Shown here: positions 8,297-14,520 of the stretch, piece by piece
How positions within the stretch are numbered: position 1 is the first letter of the stretch
How the letters are laid out: every line of letters starts with the position of its first letter
Assembly (NCBI GenBank): GCA_044224215.1
Contig: JBGAKX010000097.1
Span: forward strand, 1-16,581
Origin: DAOMFM01 sp035429825
GTDB taxonomy: Bacteria; Acidobacteriota; Blastocatellia; UBA7656; JADIYM01
Length of the DNA stretch: 16,581 bases
Direction: 5' to 3'
The notes under the pieces: generated by a model
Database searches by the model: none
The model's input: the letters and a program-made list of their open reading frames with translations, nothing else
What the model was told of the DNA's origin: nothing
Position numbers and translations under genes: made by a program

Positions 8297-8680
8297 CGTG
8301 GGTGCGTCGGCGAACCTTTCCGCCTGAGTATGCCATCCATCGACACGTGGTATTCACCTCGGATGCGCGCCGCGCGCTCGTGCTGGCGTTGCGTGATATG
8401 GCGCAACGGAAATTTGCATGAGTTGCCGCTGCAATTGAGGTACCTGATCGCGATGCGGTGACCGGCAGGCGCGCCTGAAAGCGTCCGGAAATGACTCGTC
8501 GATACCGCTGGCGTCAGCCCGTGGCAAGGCGTAGGCTTTTTCTGGCGATAGCCAATTCATTCCTGAGTCCGCCGAACGAATCCAGCCCGTGTGTGCTTGG
8601 ATCGACTTCGACGAGGACTCAGACGTTCGGCTCTCCGTGCCCGGTCTGCGCGCCGGAGGGGGAGTTACGGAGGAAACGAA
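8297..8680. other. intergenic region with one hairpin, no gene seen
   Basis: The 384 bp before the OmpA-type gene show no open frame with family character. A 7-bp inverted repeat CGTTGCG (8387-8393) / CGCAACG (8402-8408) with an 8-base loop could be a weak terminator for the upstream gene or a regulator site; it lacks a T-run. No clear promoter for the downstream gene was found. Confidence 0.45.
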
Positions 8681-9670
8681 ATGAATACGAGCCGATCAGC
8701 ATTCGCCCGGGCTTTGGCGTTGGCGTTTGTTGTTGTGCTTTCGGGGGTGGCCTTTGCGCAGACCCCGAATGGCAACGCCGGCAATCAAACCCGGGTGCAA
8801 CAGATAGCATCGGGAGAGAAGACGAAGATCAAGGGGGTCATCGTCGTCCGCGATCCGGACTCGATCACGGTTCGCGATTCGAACAACATTGCAACCGTCG
8901 TTGCACTGACCGACATGACGAGCGTCAAGTCGAACGGCGGATGGTTCCGCACGGGAACGAACTACGAAGTGACGAATCTTCTGCGCGGTCTCATCGTGGA
9001 GGTCGAGGGAACCGGTAACGCGAGCGGACAGCTCGTAGCCAAGAAGATTCGGTTCGACAAGCAGGACCTGAAGACGGCGACGGCGCTCGATTCCCGTGTC
9101 GTGCCGGTCGAGGATCGCGTCTCGACACTCGAGCGCGATACCAAGTCGCTGAGCGGCCAGGTCGACGAGCTCTCCGAGCTGTCGAAGATGGCCAAGGCCG
9201 AGGCAGAGCGTGCGAACACCGAGGCTGCTCGTGCGAACGCCGGTGTCGATGCAACGAACGCGCGGATTTCGAGCCTCGACAACTTTGACCTGAAGACCCA
9301 GGCGTCGGTGCTGTTCAAGGTCAACAGCGCGGAGCTCACGCCCGAGGCGATGGCCGTTCTCGACACGCTTGCCGAGGAGGCCGCGAATCAGGACGGGTAC
9401 ATCCTCGAGGTTGCCGGCTATACCGACATCACGGGAACCATGACAAAGAACCAGATGCTCAGCCATCAGCGTGCCGATGCCGTGGTTCTGTACCTGACCG
9501 GTGTGCGGAGCATTCCGCTGCGGCGGATCGTCACGCCCGCTGGATACGGTTCGCTCAAGCCCGTGGCTGACAACGCCACGCGCGAGGGCCGGATGCAGAA
9601 TCGGCGTGTCGAGGTGAACCTGCTCGTCAACAAGGGCATCACGACCGAGGTGGCGTCGACGACTCCGTAG
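8681..9670 (+). CDS. OmpA-family peptidoglycan-binding protein with N-terminal OB-like domain
   Basis: 329 residues from ATG with GGAGG seven bases upstream; upstream ATGs have no such site and would precede the signal peptide. Residues 1-26 are a signal peptide (cleavage near AFA-Q). Residues about 46-126 form a beta-rich domain (KTKIKGVIVVRDPDSITVRD to LVAKKIRF) of the kind annotated as DUF5666/OB-like. Residues about 135-200 are a heptad-like, Ala/Glu-rich coiled coil. Residues about 207-317 are an OmpA C-terminal domain: SVLFKVNSAELTPEA, AGYTDITG with Asp249, and NRRVEV with Arg308/309, the residues that in this family bind diaminopimelate. The protein is expected in the periplasm or outer-membrane face, tethered to peptidoglycan; there is no beta-barrel, so it is an OmpA-like anchor rather than a porin. 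It appears monocistronic. Confidence 0.88.
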   Translation: MNTSRSAFARALALAFVVVLSGVAFAQTPNGNAGNQTRVQQIASGEKTKIKGVIVVRDPDSITVRDSNNIATVVALTDMTSVKSNGGWFRTGTNYEVTNLLRGLIVEVEGTGNASGQLVAKKIRFDKQDLKTATALDSRVVPVEDRVSTLERDTKSLSGQVDELSELSKMAKAEAERANTEAARANAGVDATNARISSLDNFDLKTQASVLFKVNSAELTPEAMAVLDTLAEEAANQDGYILEVAGYTDITGTMTKNQMLSHQRADAVVLYLTGVRSIPLRRIVTPAGYGSLKPVADNATREGRMQNRRVEVNLLVNKGITTEVASTTP

Positions 9671-9697
9671 GCGCGATTTCGATGCGTGACACTTTCA

Positions 9698-9726
9698 AGG
9701 CGCGGGGAGCCTGGCTCTCCGCGCCT
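9698..9726 (+). terminator. GC-rich hairpin after the OmpA-type gene
   Basis: A 12-base arm AGGCGCGGGGAG (9698-9709) pairs with CTCTCCGCGCCT (9715-9726), one G-U pair, around a 5-base loop, starting 28 bp past the stop codon. No T-run follows, so it is either a U-poor terminator or an mRNA 3' stabiliser. Confidence 0.55.
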
Positions 9727-10137
9727 CGTCGCATCGCAACGGGGGTTGGCTTACAAACCGACTTTTGCCGGGCTCGGCTTGAGTCCGTGCGATGAGGCCG
9801 CCCCCGTGCGAGTTGGCGTTGCTCTCTCGACTGATCCTCACCGGTCCTTCGGACCAGTAACGCTGTGAAGAGATCAAGCGAACTGACGTCGGAGTGGGCC
9901 ATTCGTGCTGGGACGAGCCACGCGACGGAGACGCATACGATATGCGCAATTATGAAAGTGGAAAAGCGGGTAGTACGGCGCATGAAACGATGTGGTTGGC
10001 CCCACGAAACGGAGCCGGCCGGTCACACGACCTCCGTCCCCGACAATGTGTCAAATCAGCCCGAGGTGGCAGCTCGCACCAATGAAGGATCGTGATGGGA
10101 TCGGGTGCGAACTAGGTCGCCTGGGTAGGTCGCCTAA
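9727..10137. other. non-coding spacer at the edge of the TA-rich stretch
   Basis: Several short overlapping frames exist but none has a family signature or a convincing ribosome site. Around 10041-10068 the text TGTGTCAAATCAGCCCGAGGTGG resembles, from memory, terminal repeats of IS21-type elements, but no transposase frame is present. I see nothing else I can name. Confidence 0.4.
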
Positions 10138-10425
10138 CATGACCGAAGGGATATCCTGGGAACCTTCCAGGACGCGCACAACTTCGACGGTTTCCTCGGT
10201 AATTCGGTAGAAGATTACTTAGCGGCGAGTGGGAAAGCTGCGGAGGTCCACGCCAAGCTCGGGGCGTGCGCGTCCCATTTCAGGTGTGCTCGCCAGTAAG
10301 AGCAGCGTCTCCTCGATGCGATCGAGCACGCCATCGGCTATCGAAGCATCCGCCTCCGTGGCAACGTAGACCCAGATGCCAAATACATCGACTTCGGCCT
10401 CGGGTCGCCGCTCAAGCCGTTTCAC
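10138..10425 (-). pseudogene. parE: ParE toxin, interrupted by an in-frame stop
   Basis: ParE-family toxins are small RelE/ParE-fold proteins of about 95-100 residues that act on gyrase or ribosomes. The intact frame here gives only 68 residues (GTG start, 4-bp GTGA overlap with parD; RRPEAEVDVFGIWVYVA, RIEETLLLLASTPEMGR, then LRSFPTRR) and ends at TAA (10219-10221). Reading on in the same frame gives VIFYRITEETVEVVRVLEG and then SQDIPSVM, which is the missing C-terminal ParE strand pair. Family members normally have Tyr where the stop stands (GRYVIFYR), so one base change TAC/TAT to TAA explains it. The remaining 68 residues lack the core strands, so the toxin is probably dead. Sequencing error is the main alternative. 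After the homologous part the frame stays open to a TGA at 10051-10053. Confidence 0.75.
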
Positions 10426-10679
10426 CGGGCTCGCTCGGCTTCAAAGCGCTTGCGAGCTTTGGCCGTGATGGCTCCCATATCGAGTGGTGCAGCGGGTCCG
10501 CTATCGAGCCCTTTCTGTATCTCGCTGCGAAGGGCTTCCAGCTTGGCCTTCCGGAACTGGTCCTGCTCCTCGAGCAACCGAAGGGCATCGCGCACACCCT
10601 CGCTCGCGGAGTTGTAAAGGCCGGAATCGACCTTGTCTCTGACGAACGTTTCAAGTTGCTCGGTCAAATTGACGTTCAT
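10422..10679 (-). CDS. parD: ParD-type antitoxin
   Basis: 85 residues, normal for ParD. The N-terminal half is a ribbon-helix-helix DNA-binding unit (NVNLTEQLETFVRDKVDSGLY, NSASEGVRDALRLLEEQD); the C-terminal half (KAKLEALRSEIQKGLDSGP and a basic helix) is the toxin-wrapping segment. Family knowledge: ParD neutralises ParE and represses its own operon. Here ParD is intact while its partner carries a premature stop, so only autorepression or cross-neutralisation would remain. The stop overlaps the parE GTG by 4 bp, the usual coupling. The Shine-Dalgarno is weak (CAGAG). An inverted-repeat candidate operator lies just upstream. Confidence 0.88.
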   Translation of the reverse strand: MNVNLTEQLETFVRDKVDSGLYNSASEGVRDALRLLEEQDQFRKAKLEALRSEIQKGLDSGPAAPLDMGAITAKARKRFEAERAR

Positions 10680-10685
10680 AGACTC

Positions 10686-10712
10686 TGAATGTTCTAACCT
10701 GAATGCTAGAAC
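10686..10712 (-). promoter_or_regulatory. candidate ParD operator upstream of parD
   Basis: GTTCTA (10691-10696) and TAGAAC (10707-10712) form an inverted repeat with a 10-bp spacer, and TGAATG occurs twice 14 bp apart (10686, 10700). This sits 7-33 bp upstream of the parD start, where RHH antitoxins of this type bind. No clear -35/-10 pair accompanies it. Confidence 0.45.
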
Positions 10713-10787
10713 TACACGAAATGTCCAACATTGTTAATCATGGATATGTCGATGGCCGTGCCGGGGGAGCTCGTTTTATCCTCATGC

Positions 10788-10805
10788 TCGCGTCCGATAA
10801 GGGTA
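10788..10805 (+). repeat. 18-bp direct repeat, left copy (flanks MNT/HEPN)
   Basis: TCGCGTCCGATAAGGGTA here recurs exactly at 11640-11657 in the same orientation. This copy ends 82 bp before the MNT start codon. Confidence 0.8.
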
Positions 10806-10887
10806 GTACAGCGCGAACGTTGTGTAACAGGGACTGCAACGTGTCGCAAACCGGAGGTGGAGGCGGTAGACTAGCGCGGTGGAAGCG

Positions 10888-11232
10888 ATGAGTGCCGACA
10901 CCATTCCGGAGATCGAGACGCGTCTAGGTGTGAGCCTTGAACGGCTTGCGGCGTTCTGCCGTTCCCACGACATTCAGCAGTGTGATCTCTTCGGATCAGT
11001 CCTCACCGAACAGTTCGGCGCCGGAAGCGACGTGGACATTCTCGTTACATTCAGCCAAGGGCGAACTCCATCGCTTTTCGGCCACATGCGGCTTGAGAAG
11101 GGACTCTCTGAGCTGATAGGCCGCCGAGTTGACCTGATCACGATGGGTGCGCTGCAGGCATCTGAGAACGACCTGCTGCAGGATGAGATACTCTCGTCCC
11201 GACGAACTGTCTATGCTGAACAAGCGAGATAG
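10888..11232 (+). CDS. mntA: MNT-domain nucleotidyltransferase antitoxin
   Basis: 114 residues from the ATG; an in-frame GTG three codons earlier is possible, but GGTGGA sits at a suitable distance from the ATG. Minimal nucleotidyltransferase core: GS at 36-37 followed after ten residues by SDVD (Asp48, Asp50), and a third acid Asp82 in RRVDLITM. This is the complete GSx10DxD...D active site. Family knowledge: MntA-type antitoxins AMPylate the HEPN toxin HepT on a tyrosine near its active site to silence it. The next gene is a HEPN protein whose start overlaps this gene's end by 20 bp, so the pair is a translationally coupled TA operon in antitoxin-first order. No promoter was identified. Confidence 0.87.
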   Translation: MSADTIPEIETRLGVSLERLAAFCRSHDIQQCDLFGSVLTEQFGAGSDVDILVTFSQGRTPSLFGHMRLEKGLSELIGRRVDLITMGALQASENDLLQDEILSSRRTVYAEQAR

Positions 11233-11593
11233 CGTCGCGGCTAAGGACATGCTTGGGGCAGCCAGGCGGGCGGTCGACTATGCCACGACCGTGAGCATCG
11301 AGGAGTTTGCACGGGACCGAATGCGAATCGATGCGGCCATGGCGGCCGTAATGATCGTGGGCGAGGCTAGCAAACGAATCTCCGTTGAGGGTAGAAGTGA
11401 GTTTGAGGGCATCAACTGGCGGGAGCTCTCCGATGTACGCCAGTACGTGGTCCACAAGTACTTCCTCGTCGATCCGGGCGAGTTACATCGAGCCATAGTA
11501 GAGACAGTCACCGGGATCATTCCGGCACTCGAACTCACGCTGGCCAAGGAAAATCTCCGTTCGTCGCCTGATGGCGGGTCTTTCGCACTCTAG
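11213..11593 (+). CDS. hepT: HEPN (DUF86) toxin, HepT-like
   Basis: 126 residues from ATG inside the 3' end of the MNT gene; longer starts in this frame lack support. An all-helical HEPN domain: a long helix to RRAVDYATT, DRMRIDAAMAAVMIVGEASKRIS (the conserved mid helix of DUF86), INWRELSDVRQYVVHKYF with the Rx4HxY catalytic motif Arg76, His81, Tyr83, then a closing helix. Family knowledge: HepT is an RNase whose Rx4H motif cleaves RNA and whose motif tyrosine is AMPylated by the MNT partner. All three residues are present, so the toxin looks active. Gln follows the Arg where Asn is more usual. An 18-bp direct repeat lies 47 bp downstream. Confidence 0.87.
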   Translation: MLNKRDSVAAKDMLGAARRAVDYATTVSIEEFARDRMRIDAAMAAVMIVGEASKRISVEGRSEFEGINWRELSDVRQYVVHKYFLVDPGELHRAIVETVTGIIPALELTLAKENLRSSPDGGSFAL

Positions 11594-11639
11594 TTAGCGA
11601 GAAAGCCGGCTAGAAATCGCGGGGCTAGTATCGGTGAAT

Positions 11640-11657
11640 TCGCGTCCGATAAGGGTA
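11640..11657 (+). repeat. 18-bp direct repeat, right copy (flanks MNT/HEPN)
   Basis: Exact second copy of TCGCGTCCGATAAGGGTA, 852 bp from the first. An inverted pair TATCGG (11629-11634) / CCGATA (11646-11651) overlaps this copy only. Confidence 0.8.
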
Positions 11658-11813
11658 ATTATGACGACTGACGTCGATTTCGACCGCGACGCGTGAACGT
11701 GCTCCGGGGAGTCCACATACTCAGATTCGGTCGACGGTGAGCGTTTGAATGGCGTGGTTAGGATACAATCCGCTGTTTCCGCCTATGGCCGAAACGAAGG
11801 ACGACTAGCTTCT

Positions 11814-13418
11814 ATGCGACGAACCACTGGAATTGCCATCGCGACCATCATCATACTGTCACTCAGTTTCTCGGGCTCAACGCCTGCGCTCTCGCTCAGC
11901 CCTCAGTCCCCAGGAAGCGACCTCGACCCGAGTTTTGGACTTGGTGGCAAGGTTCTGACCCAGTTGTCGGAGCCGTGGCGAAGCTCAGCCATGGCGCTCC
12001 AGAGCGACGGCGATATTGTCATGCTCGGCGTCCTGAATCCTGACGCTGAGGACGCGTCAATCGTATTGGTTCGGTATCGCCTCGATGGCCGCATCGATCA
12101 GAGCTTCGGTTCTGGAGGGATCGTAGAAGTTCCGCTCCCGTATCGGTCAAGTGCAGGCGGGATAGAAACCCAAACTGACGGAAAGATACTTATCGCCGGG
12201 GGCATGTACATGCCGGCCACGAACTCGTACACAGGACTCGTAGCACGACTCCTACCGAATGGGGCACTCGATCCGTCGTTTGGCACCGGGGGCTACCTTA
12301 CAGTCGATTTTGGCGGCTATAGCTTTATTCGGCACGTGCGAACCCTCCCTGACGGTCGGATTGTCGCGGTCGGAGTGCTCAACGGTACTCTTGCGCTTGC
12401 GCGCTTGCTGAGTGACGGGACGTTTGACGAGTCGTTTGGCCAGCACGGTATCTCGCTTGTTGAAGGCAGCGGTTCGCCATTGTGGGGGACGGAACTCACA
12501 GGGGTAGCATTGCAGGTCGACGGGACGATGATCGGCTCAGCAGCGTCGAGCACCAGTATGCAAGTTGCCAAGTTAACGGCAGACGGCCGACCAGACGTTT
12601 CGTTTGGCGAGGGAGGTATAGCACGGGTATACGTGGATTTCTGCAACGGATCTGCCAGCTCTGACATTGCGCAGCGCGTAGCGGTTCGGCCAAGTGGGCG
12701 CATTGTTGTCGCAGGTGCGTCGCACTCATTCTGTACGCCGTCTGGCACACGACTCGTCCTCATGCAGTTTCTTGCGGATGGCGAGGTCGATAGCAGTTTT
12801 GGGGTGAACGGACGGGCGCTGGCTCAGGTCGGCCAATGGAGCAGCATCGTTGGTCTTTCACTTGATATCGACGGGAGCATATGTGTTGGCGCGACAATAG
12901 GCGTTGACGAAACACACACTCAGTTCGCTGTTGTGCGCTTCCTTCCGGGAGGCCTCCTGGATGCTTCATATGGGACGAGCGGCGCGGTGTACGCCGACTT
13001 TGCGGAACCGGACGTAGGCGCAACATCCTTTGCGGTTCAGCAAGACGGAAGGCTGATTGTTGGTGGAGCTGTCTCGAATGATGGCGTAGGCATCGCGCGC
13101 TTTCCGAGACCTACACCACCCACTTATGACTACTGCATCCAAGGTGATCACACGGGTGACCTCGTCCAGGTCAATGTTCCCTATGGCGCATATACACAAA
13201 CGAACTGCGCCTCGGGCAATGTAACTTCGGGGCACGCCGTCGCGACAACCGTCGGGAGGTGCAAAGTCCGGTTGACGTCCGACGACAGTATTCGGATGAA
13301 GATCACGGTGAACGACTGTCGAGGTCGCGCGAAGGGTACGATTAACGACGTCGTGACTGGCGCAAAGATTCGCATTGACGACGACAATCTATCGGACGAC
13401 AGCTGTGGTTGCAGGTAG
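11814..13418 (+). CDS. exported delta-60 repeat protein with Cys-rich C-terminal domain
   Basis: 534 residues. The chosen ATG starts a clear signal peptide (RRTTGIAIATIIILSLSFS), although its AAGG lies rather far upstream; a TTG start 69 bp earlier adds only a non-hydrophobic stretch. Seven units with the signature (D)xSFGxxG begin near residues 40, 98, 156, 208, 263, 328 and 386 (the last SYG), spaced 52-65 residues, each with a strand like DGRIVVAG midway. This is the delta-60 repeat (a predicted beta-propeller-like exported protein). From about 438 a separate C-terminal domain has six Cys (441, 465, 483, 502, 531, 533), suggesting disulfides; I do not recognise it. Role unknown, probably at the cell surface. 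It sits between two TA modules and appears monocistronic. Confidence 0.82.
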   Translation: MRRTTGIAIATIIILSLSFSGSTPALSLSPQSPGSDLDPSFGLGGKVLTQLSEPWRSSAMALQSDGDIVMLGVLNPDAEDASIVLVRYRLDGRIDQSFGSGGIVEVPLPYRSSAGGIETQTDGKILIAGGMYMPATNSYTGLVARLLPNGALDPSFGTGGYLTVDFGGYSFIRHVRTLPDGRIVAVGVLNGTLALARLLSDGTFDESFGQHGISLVEGSGSPLWGTELTGVALQVDGTMIGSAASSTSMQVAKLTADGRPDVSFGEGGIARVYVDFCNGSASSDIAQRVAVRPSGRIVVAGASHSFCTPSGTRLVLMQFLADGEVDSSFGVNGRALAQVGQWSSIVGLSLDIDGSICVGATIGVDETHTQFAVVRFLPGGLLDASYGTSGAVYADFAEPDVGATSFAVQQDGRLIVGGAVSNDGVGIARFPRPTPPTYDYCIQGDHTGDLVQVNVPYGAYTQTNCASGNVTSGHAVATTVGRCKVRLTSDDSIRMKITVNDCRGRAKGTINDVVTGAKIRIDDDNLSDDSCGCR

Positions 13419-13610
13419 TACTAGCGTCGCCCTCGAATTCCGCTACAGTGAAGAGTAGATGCTGTGCCTGCTGCAGGTGTGCACTTGACTGATCGTGACA
13501 GTGGAGTGGTCACCGATCGCGCCTGATAAGGCCGCCAACTTCATAACGCTTTGAGTTCCCGCGGGGCGGGGCAACAGTGAAGTCGGCTCCGCAATGGAAA
13601 GAGACGACGC

Positions 13611-13638
13611 TAGACAACTATTCTATACGTGTTATATT
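13611..13638 (+). promoter_or_regulatory. promoter of the higBA-like operon
   Basis: TAGACA (13611-13616; five of six with TTGACA), a 16-bp spacer and TATATT (13633-13638; five of six with TATAAT). The expected start is about 13645, the G of the GTG start codon, implying a leaderless message. It is the best promoter in the window. Confidence 0.6.
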
Positions 13639-13651
13639 CCATATGTGGAAT
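13636..13651. promoter_or_regulatory. palindromic operator over the higB start
   Basis: ATTCCATATGTGGAAT is a 16-bp near-perfect palindrome (arms ATTCCA / TGGAAT) overlapping the -10 box and the start codon. It is well placed for autorepression by the HTH antitoxin encoded downstream; that is inference. Confidence 0.55.
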
Positions 13652-13998
13652 GGAGCGTCGAGTACACGGATGTATTCGAATCCTGGTGGGAGAGTCTCGA
13701 CGAGAGCGAGCAGGAGGATGTTGCAACGTACGTAGAGCTGCTCGAAGAGAAGGGGCCATCGCTTCCGTTTCCGTTCAGTAGTGGGATTATTGGGTCGCGC
13801 CACCTGCATATGCGCGAGTTGCGCGTTCAACACGCCGGGCGGCCATACCGGGTTCTTTATGCGTTCGACCCGAGGCGGGTCGCATTGCTCCTGCTCGGAG
13901 GCGACAAGACCGGCAATGACCGGTGGTACGACGAGTTCGTGCCAAAGGCGGACAGGCTGTATGACGAGCACCTTGTGGCGCTCGAAGACGAGGGATAG
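13645..13998 (+). CDS. higB: RelE/HigB-family toxin
   Basis: 117 residues from a GTG. Family members begin close to WSVEYTDVFESWW, which matches this start; an ATG 51 bp upstream would start ahead of the promoter's -35 box. Features of the RelE/ParE (Gp49-like) superfamily: helix ESEQEDVATYVELLEEKGPSL, strand IIGSRHLHMRELRVQ, then GRPYRVLYAFDPRRVALLLLGGDKTG and a C-terminal DRWYDEFVPKADRLYDEHL helix. The basic residues in RELR and PYRVLY are the usual RNA-contact positions. Family knowledge: ribosome-dependent mRNA cleavage, released when the antitoxin is degraded. The antitoxin gene follows after 4 bp (toxin-first, HigBA order). No Shine-Dalgarno is visible, consistent with leaderless translation. 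Confidence 0.88.
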   Translation: MEWSVEYTDVFESWWESLDESEQEDVATYVELLEEKGPSLPFPFSSGIIGSRHLHMRELRVQHAGRPYRVLYAFDPRRVALLLLGGDKTGNDRWYDEFVPKADRLYDEHLVALEDEG

Positions 13999-14002
13999 CG
14001 AG

Positions 14003-14320
14003 ATGGCTAAGAAGTTCGACACACTGCGAAGCAAGATGTCGCCAGAAGCGCGGGCTCGTGTCCGCGCAAAGTCAAAGGCGCTGATTGCCGAGATGCCGCT
14101 CCACGAACTCAGGGCAGCCCGAAGTCTGACCCAGGAGAAGCTCGCTGAGCAGCTTCACGTCAACCAAGCCGCCGTTTCGAAACTCGAGCGAAGAGCCGAT
14201 ATGTACGTCAGCACGCTTCGTGGATATGTGAGAGCGATGGGCGGAGAACTCGAGATCGTCGCGAGATTTCCTGACGGGGAGGTTCGGATCGATCAGTTTG
14301 ACGACGAGGGAGTCCGATAA
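14003..14320 (+). CDS. higA: XRE-family HTH antitoxin
   Basis: 105 residues from ATG with GAGGG eight bases upstream, 4 bp after the toxin stop. Residues 1-34 are a basic helical N-terminal part (MSPEARARVRAKSKALIAEMP). Residues about 35-70 are a Cro/C1-type helix-turn-helix (HELRAARSLTQEKLAEQL, then VNQAAVSKLERR). The C-terminal strand pair (GELEIVARFPDGEVRIDQF) is shared by HigA-type antitoxins. Role: binds the toxin and very likely represses the shared promoter through the palindrome at 13636-13651 (inference). The gene ends in GTCCGATAAG, a 10-base match with the core of the direct repeat around MNT/HEPN. Confidence 0.88.
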   Translation: MAKKFDTLRSKMSPEARARVRAKSKALIAEMPLHELRAARSLTQEKLAEQLHVNQAAVSKLERRADMYVSTLRGYVRAMGGELEIVARFPDGEVRIDQFDDEGVR

Positions 14321-14340
14321 GCCAGAGGGTTCTATCTGGC
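14321..14340 (+). terminator. short hairpin right after higA
   Basis: GCCAGA (14321-14326) and TCTGGC (14335-14340) form a 6-bp stem with an 8-base loop immediately after the stop. No T-run, so only a weak terminator candidate. The remaining 180 bp to the hydrolase gene show nothing recognisable. Confidence 0.35.
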
Positions 14341-14520
14341 GCGAGCGACGGCCGGTATGCGTTCTCCGTATGTTGCAGCACGATAACCCGCAGATTGCGC
14401 GGCTCGATGCGTCGCGCGATGGGATTCTCGAGCGACGACATTCCAGATGACGGATGCCGTCCACTTGCGGATTTGCGCTGTAACGACTCCGCATCCTTGG
14501 TCTCGTCGTCTTCGCGAAGA

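Noticed and set aside
8696..9466. Minus-strand frame opposite the OmpA-type gene
   Set aside because: No recognisable domain and the opposite strand is a well-supported OmpA protein with ribosome site and signal peptide.
9865..10095. Three overlapping small frames after the OmpA-type gene
   Set aside because: No family signature or ribosome site; the overlap in different frames argues for non-coding DNA.
10691..10712. attC-like integron site upstream of parD
   Set aside because: TTCTAAC and nearby motifs do not fit the RYYYAAC / GTTRRRY core pair, and no integrase is present; an antitoxin operator is a simpler reading.
13594..13644. Earlier ATG for the HigB-like toxin
   Set aside because: The 17 extra residues do not fit the family start, there is no clear Shine-Dalgarno, and the promoter boxes lie inside this stretch.
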